The notes under the pieces were generated by a model. That model was not told the DNA's origin. It saw nothing but the letters and a program-made list of their open reading frames with translations, and did no database searches. From Haliclona indistincta (taxonomy: Eukaryota > Porifera > Demospongiae > Haplosclerida > Chalinidae), in NCBI GenBank assembly GCA_964017065.1, contig OZ024784.1, positions 7,483,152 through 7,547,151 on the forward strand: a DNA stretch of 64,000 bases, read 5' to 3'. This document shows positions 63,001-64,000 of this stretch, in pieces (positions within the stretch are counted from its first letter, which is position 1; every line of letters begins with the position of its first letter). Position numbers and translations under genes: made by a program.

Positions 63001-63321
63001 GTTTTGGTTTTACAGTAAAGTGCTGTGTCTACATGCTCATAAACTCATTCATGCTCTATTGTAAATAATTTTATTAATAATAGCAGGCAAAAAGTCCTTT
63101 ACATTTTTAATTTAATATACACTGCATAATGTCCATGTACTCATTTTACTTTTACACGCCCTTCCTGTGCACACATACACAGATCATACACTAGTCAACA
63201 TCAATTCCAGTACAATCCTCAGAGAACATTTTTAGATGGTCGACTACTGTGGGAGTACCTTCATTTAAGTGCAAAGGAAAAGACTGATTTTGCTAAGCAA
63301 ATTGGAACATCACCTGCTCAA
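40573..63321 (+). CDS. CPSF1: Cleavage and polyadenylation specificity factor subunit 1 (CPSF160), 3' end not in window
   Basis: More than 30 plus-strand exons encode the large WD/beta-propeller scaffold of CPSF, which with WDR33 and CPSF4 recognises the AAUAAA polyadenylation signal in the nucleus. The start at 40573 reads [13 protein letters not shown], as in the family. Matching blocks include [16 protein letters not shown] (about 43250), SLSVLQ joined in phase to [16 protein letters not shown] (43895 to 56494), [15 protein letters not shown] (57000), [10 protein letters not shown] (60180), [16 protein letters not shown] (about 62075), GLNPKAF and [14 protein letters not shown] (63183-63321). 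The short last exon expected after GTSPAQ is not seen before 64000. Introns are mostly under 150 nt except 43896-56493 (12.6 kb). One intron appears to use a GC donor (about 40880). Two introns contain long microsatellites. Confidence 0.93.
41577..41677. repeat. 101-bp hairpin in a CPSF1 intron
   Basis: Arms of about 40 bp (GATTGCAGATATGGATTGTG on the left and its complement on the right) are identical except for a 3-base difference. They surround a loop of about 20 bp. The hairpin ends about 25 bp before the splice acceptor of the next CPSF1 exon (about 41701). Looks like a miniature foldback element. Confidence 0.85.
42909..43056. repeat. (CT)n microsatellite, polypyrimidine tract of a CPSF1 acceptor
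   Basis: About 147 bp of CT dinucleotides with a few CG-containing interruptions near 42999-43022. It runs directly into the acceptor CAG at 43056-43058, which precedes the CPSF1 exon reading [10 protein letters not shown]. On the minus strand it creates a spurious Arg-Glu repeat frame. Confidence 0.95.
44070..44800. mobile_element. Foldback (inverted-repeat) element
   Basis: Two imperfect arms of about 350 bp are complementary around a centre near 44440. For example GCACCTTGCTTGGTGCG at 44273-44289 pairs with the complementary stretch near 44598-44615. GTGAATTATGATATCTCATT near 44313 pairs with its complement near 44555. Overlapping frames on both strands are products of the palindrome. No transposase seen; likely a non-autonomous foldback or MITE. 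Confidence 0.8.
45301..45770 (-). pseudogene. Degraded Arg/Glu repeat ORF, possibly from a large transposon
   Basis: Minus-strand frames carry repeated units of about 25 residues resembling [16 protein letters not shown], with the DNA itself in imperfect tandem copies (TCTCTCTGTTCTTCAGTCTC recurs). Similar RE-rich repeats occur in repetitive ORFs next to Helitron- or PIF1-type helicases in invertebrates, but no helicase is seen here. Broken by stops and frame changes. The family call is weak. Confidence 0.4.
46291..46393. repeat. Two adjacent hairpins
   Basis: A perfect palindrome with 25-bp arms (GTTGGATAGCACCATGCATA and on, 46291-46315 with 46318-46342, two-base loop) is followed with no gap by a second hairpin. 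Its 15-bp arms are CAATGTAGGGATTTT at 46342-46356 and the complement at about 46378-46393. Both could extrude as cruciforms. Confidence 0.9.
46710..47294 (-). mobile_element. Degraded Ty1/Copia-type retrotransposon fragment (RNase H region)
   Basis: A minus-strand frame contains [19 protein letters not shown] and [14 protein letters not shown], the hallmark of Copia RNase H, with YEDNQSTI following. Upstream (to about 47294) a frame-broken segment continues towards reverse transcriptase. No intact polyprotein is present. Possible LTR sequence flanks it near 46400-46700 but the ends were not defined. A relic inside the CPSF1 intron, opposite to CPSF1. Confidence 0.85.
48528..50237 (+). CDS. 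Unrecognised multi-pass membrane protein, intronless, nested in CPSF1 intron
   Basis: An uninterrupted frame of 569 codons from ATG 48528 ([17 protein letters not shown]). The slightly longer frame upstream starts with TTG. The N-terminus is acidic (run of Asp near residues 26-31). About eight hydrophobic helices follow at residues near 48-66, 112-135, 175-198, 256-285, 312-335, 420-448, 468-490 and 530-566. A Pro/Asn/Asp-rich linker ([15 protein letters not shown]) lies between TM1 and TM2, Cys-rich loops ([11 protein letters not shown]) after TM3 and a charged coiled-coil-like segment (about 340-400, [13 protein letters not shown]) in the middle. Several N-glycosylation sequons (NCS, NET, NFS) sit in predicted outer loops. 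No family recognised; it does not look like a transporter or GPCR I know. Same strand as CPSF1, inside its largest intron. An acceptor-like CTGGCAG just upstream (about 48512) leaves room for a non-coding 5' exon. Probably lineage-restricted. Confidence 0.8.
   Translation: MSVESEHLKSNSPSYGSTESQELFNDDDDDDSVPNVTYQNPSAAKLCIESLIFRLLFCVLCFLSGQYITDLFKKNKDNHPPDPNENPPDQNQNPPNGNMPDQETHQFCKFLPNICLSVVGLSIFFVQILCHLANISLGSWIEVCRIAPDLCKTFPQDHNVSNCSLPFQYWKFSVASTIASYGSFVSYVLITVMILIPMNSCFHKCFCKFCKPPREKENDVFRQACCLAHRKAFSQTILSPFSDETKDKSKKVFSLETLCFCFHYVIVLSFFLCKLVFGVAYITMYLLDNKHSFNETTGNQSMKNFSCVINIVDTTRVAFQLNALFCVIQSCFIFSKIVYIVAGKFDELEKEMDKVDDKIEGLRVKTAERGEFHHYMTKQHKKEENLKQLLDSQDNEEVNKGRYYLLQKIDQKFIDEVKPTLELYGVWFIFHWILHSLTSVLLSAVIVELTIDVVGDHVNKTNALLPSTMRPLYVPYIAFCMLIHTYLFLYPCFRAASIASARDKMIKNISKRHWRHIPLAVKEDYTQYLKSQNFGFKVSIFCADISCGFSLAFVSLFIAVCGGFLNFFR
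51170..51600 (-). pseudogene. hAT/ZMYM-type (DUF4371-like) transposase relic
   Basis: A minus-strand stretch reads [13 protein letters not shown], then [14 protein letters not shown]. This resembles the conserved D-G-A-x-N-M-x-G and H-C-x-A-H-x-L-x-L blocks of hAT-like transposase-derived proteins such as the ZMYM1/DUF4371 group. The frame is broken on both sides and no TIR was identified. Relic inside the CPSF1 intron. Confidence 0.6.
52463..54420. repeat. Three tandem copies of a unit of about 480 bp
   Basis: The sequence TTCATTCTGTCCAATGAGCT and the following 450 bp recur starting near 52466, 53461 and 53944. Copies two and three are 483 bp apart and nearly identical; copy one is interrupted by a foldback element (52788-53270). 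Each copy ends near CACGCCGAGGGTTT. The longer open frames here follow the repeat and show no domain. Nature unknown. Confidence 0.88.
52788..53270. mobile_element. 483-bp foldback element inserted in repeat copy one
   Basis: Left arm from TACTATAGATGACTTCGG at 52788, right arm ending in the complement at 53270. The outer 125 bp or so of each arm are almost identical, and both arms meet in a central palindrome around GGCTTTTGGGTGTA near 53000-53040. Repeat copies two and three keep the uninterrupted sequence (AATGGCTAGTCAGTG), which shows the pre-insertion site. No coding capacity. Confidence 0.88.
54447..56288. mobile_element. Giant palindrome of about 1.84 kb with a captured ORF fragment
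   Basis: Arms of about 790 bp (54447 to about 55235, and about 55500 to 56288) are complementary with roughly 90 percent identity by eye, from AGATTTGTATGCATTTAATT inward. The loop of about 260 bp (55236-55499) encodes on the minus strand [16 protein letters not shown], a motif seen in repetitive animal ORFs of likely transposon origin. Frames in the arms are mirror copies. Probably a long-TIR transposon derivative or an inverted duplication. Confidence 0.85.
59938..60008. repeat. (CA)n microsatellite filling a CPSF1 intron
   Basis: About 71 bp of CA repeats lie between the donor GTAAGA (about 59934) and the acceptor TAG (about 60024). The intron of about 90 nt is therefore almost entirely microsatellite. 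The flanking exons read QLGFL and AADADQN in frame. Confidence 0.95.
60333..62073. other. Long CPSF1 intron
   Basis: A stretch of about 1.7 kb between the exon ending after YGKKY-type residues (near 60290) and the exon starting near 62069. AT-rich; no exon, element or RNA gene recognised with confidence. Confidence 0.4.
62197..63182. other. CPSF1 intron
   Basis: Donor GTATGC at 62197 and acceptor CAG at 63180-63182. AT-rich, with no recognised feature. Confidence 0.6.
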
Positions 63322-64000
63322 GTAAGCAAAAATATAAAGATGGTCTCCATTGTTTTTCTTTTGAGAGTATTTCTGCTAGTAAAGCTCCACCAGTGGTAGT
63401 ACTCTTGGCTTTGCCTAAACAAATGTAGTAGAGAGCTTCTGCTGGAGGTCGCCAGTCTATTACTGCACATCAAAGTAGTTATAGTGCATGAGTATAGTTA
63501 CTAGGAATGCTCTTTGTGAGCTGTCTGGTGGTGTAGATGACTGCTTTTTGACAGAATGATAACACAGCAGACACAACACTGAGTGTGTGGTAATTGCAAT
63601 GAAACCATGTGTTGGAGGTGCCAAATATTTAACAGGCACCGCTCCACTGGTGGGAGTAGTAATCTATGATAGCTCATTTGATATTGCTGTTTACATTCCA
63701 AATTCTAGTTGTCAATTGATGGTATGCTGGAATTTTTTGCAGTTGATTGTCTTATTGGTTAAAAATGTTTGTCACTATGTTAAAATAGCAAGTAATTAGT
63801 ACTTAGATGCAAAATTAAGTACGAGAAAGGCATGTTATAGCAAGCCCTAGTTTGTTATAAAGTCGAAATGCACCAAGTGACAGTAGTGAATCTTTTATAA
63901 CTGTCAATTTCCACTACAGAGCTTTGCAAGTTGCTTGACAGCAGAAATTGTGAAATGGGCGTTGGCATTATTACCCATGTAACACTGCCCATTTCACAAT
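63322..64000. other. Downstream CPSF1 intron and edge inverted repeat
   Basis: After donor GTAAGC at 63322 no final CPSF1 exon was recognised. At the edge, ATTGTGAAATGGGC (63947-63960) and its exact complement (63987-64000) form an inverted pair that may be part of an element running past the window. Confidence 0.5.

Overview
The window looks like nuclear DNA of an early-branching animal, most likely a demosponge. The genes are animal genes: a thrombospondin with TSR repeats, a ROR/MuSK-type receptor tyrosine kinase, VAC14, PRPF4B, YEATS2, CPSF1 and a DUSP22-like phosphatase. They are packed about one per 3 kb on both strands. Most introns are 45-150 nt GT-AG introns, the DNA is AT-rich, and many starts are head-to-head. 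The species call is inference from gene content and style. Exon borders were read by eye from splice signals and reading-frame continuity.

Layout. 1-1211: pogo/Tigger-type transposase (minus) running off the left edge. 1746-3395: MRPL52 (plus), with two MITE-like elements in one intron. 3511-6103 and 6198-8381: tandem SLC7-type amino-acid transporters (minus). 8425-9366: peroxisomal enoyl-CoA isomerase (plus), starting 43 bp from the second transporter. 9626-13861: VAC14 (plus), whose last intron holds an antisense stathmin-like gene and an antisense tRNA-Thr(AGT). 14071-16265: MABP-domain, proline-rich MVB12-like protein (minus). 16418-20576: PRPF4B (plus). 21140-21964: second isomerase (minus), head-to-head with an AGTRAP-like membrane protein (22066-22695). 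23042-26545: receptor tyrosine kinase with duplicated Frizzled-CRD and kringle modules (minus). 26780-26959: 59-aa membrane micropeptide. 27683-33046: thrombospondin. 33275-35656: YEATS2. 35819-40335: DUSP22-like phosphatase (minus), head-to-head with CPSF1 (40573 to at least 63321).

CPSF1 is split by a 12.6-kb intron (43896-56493), very large for this locus. It holds foldback elements, a degraded Copia fragment, a hAT/ZMYM-type relic, a tandem repeat array, a near-2-kb palindrome and an intact intronless gene for an unrecognised multi-pass membrane protein (48528-50237). Two other CPSF1 introns contain long microsatellites, one of which forms the polypyrimidine tract of a splice acceptor.

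No operon-like shared pathway is evident. The two SKL-ended isomerases are a dispersed duplicate pair and the two transporters a tandem pair. The most unusual items are the (CRD-kringle)x2 receptor kinase, the isomerase copy that has lost its expected catalytic glutamate, the two transporters lacking the heavy-chain cysteine, and the giant CPSF1 intron with its nested gene.
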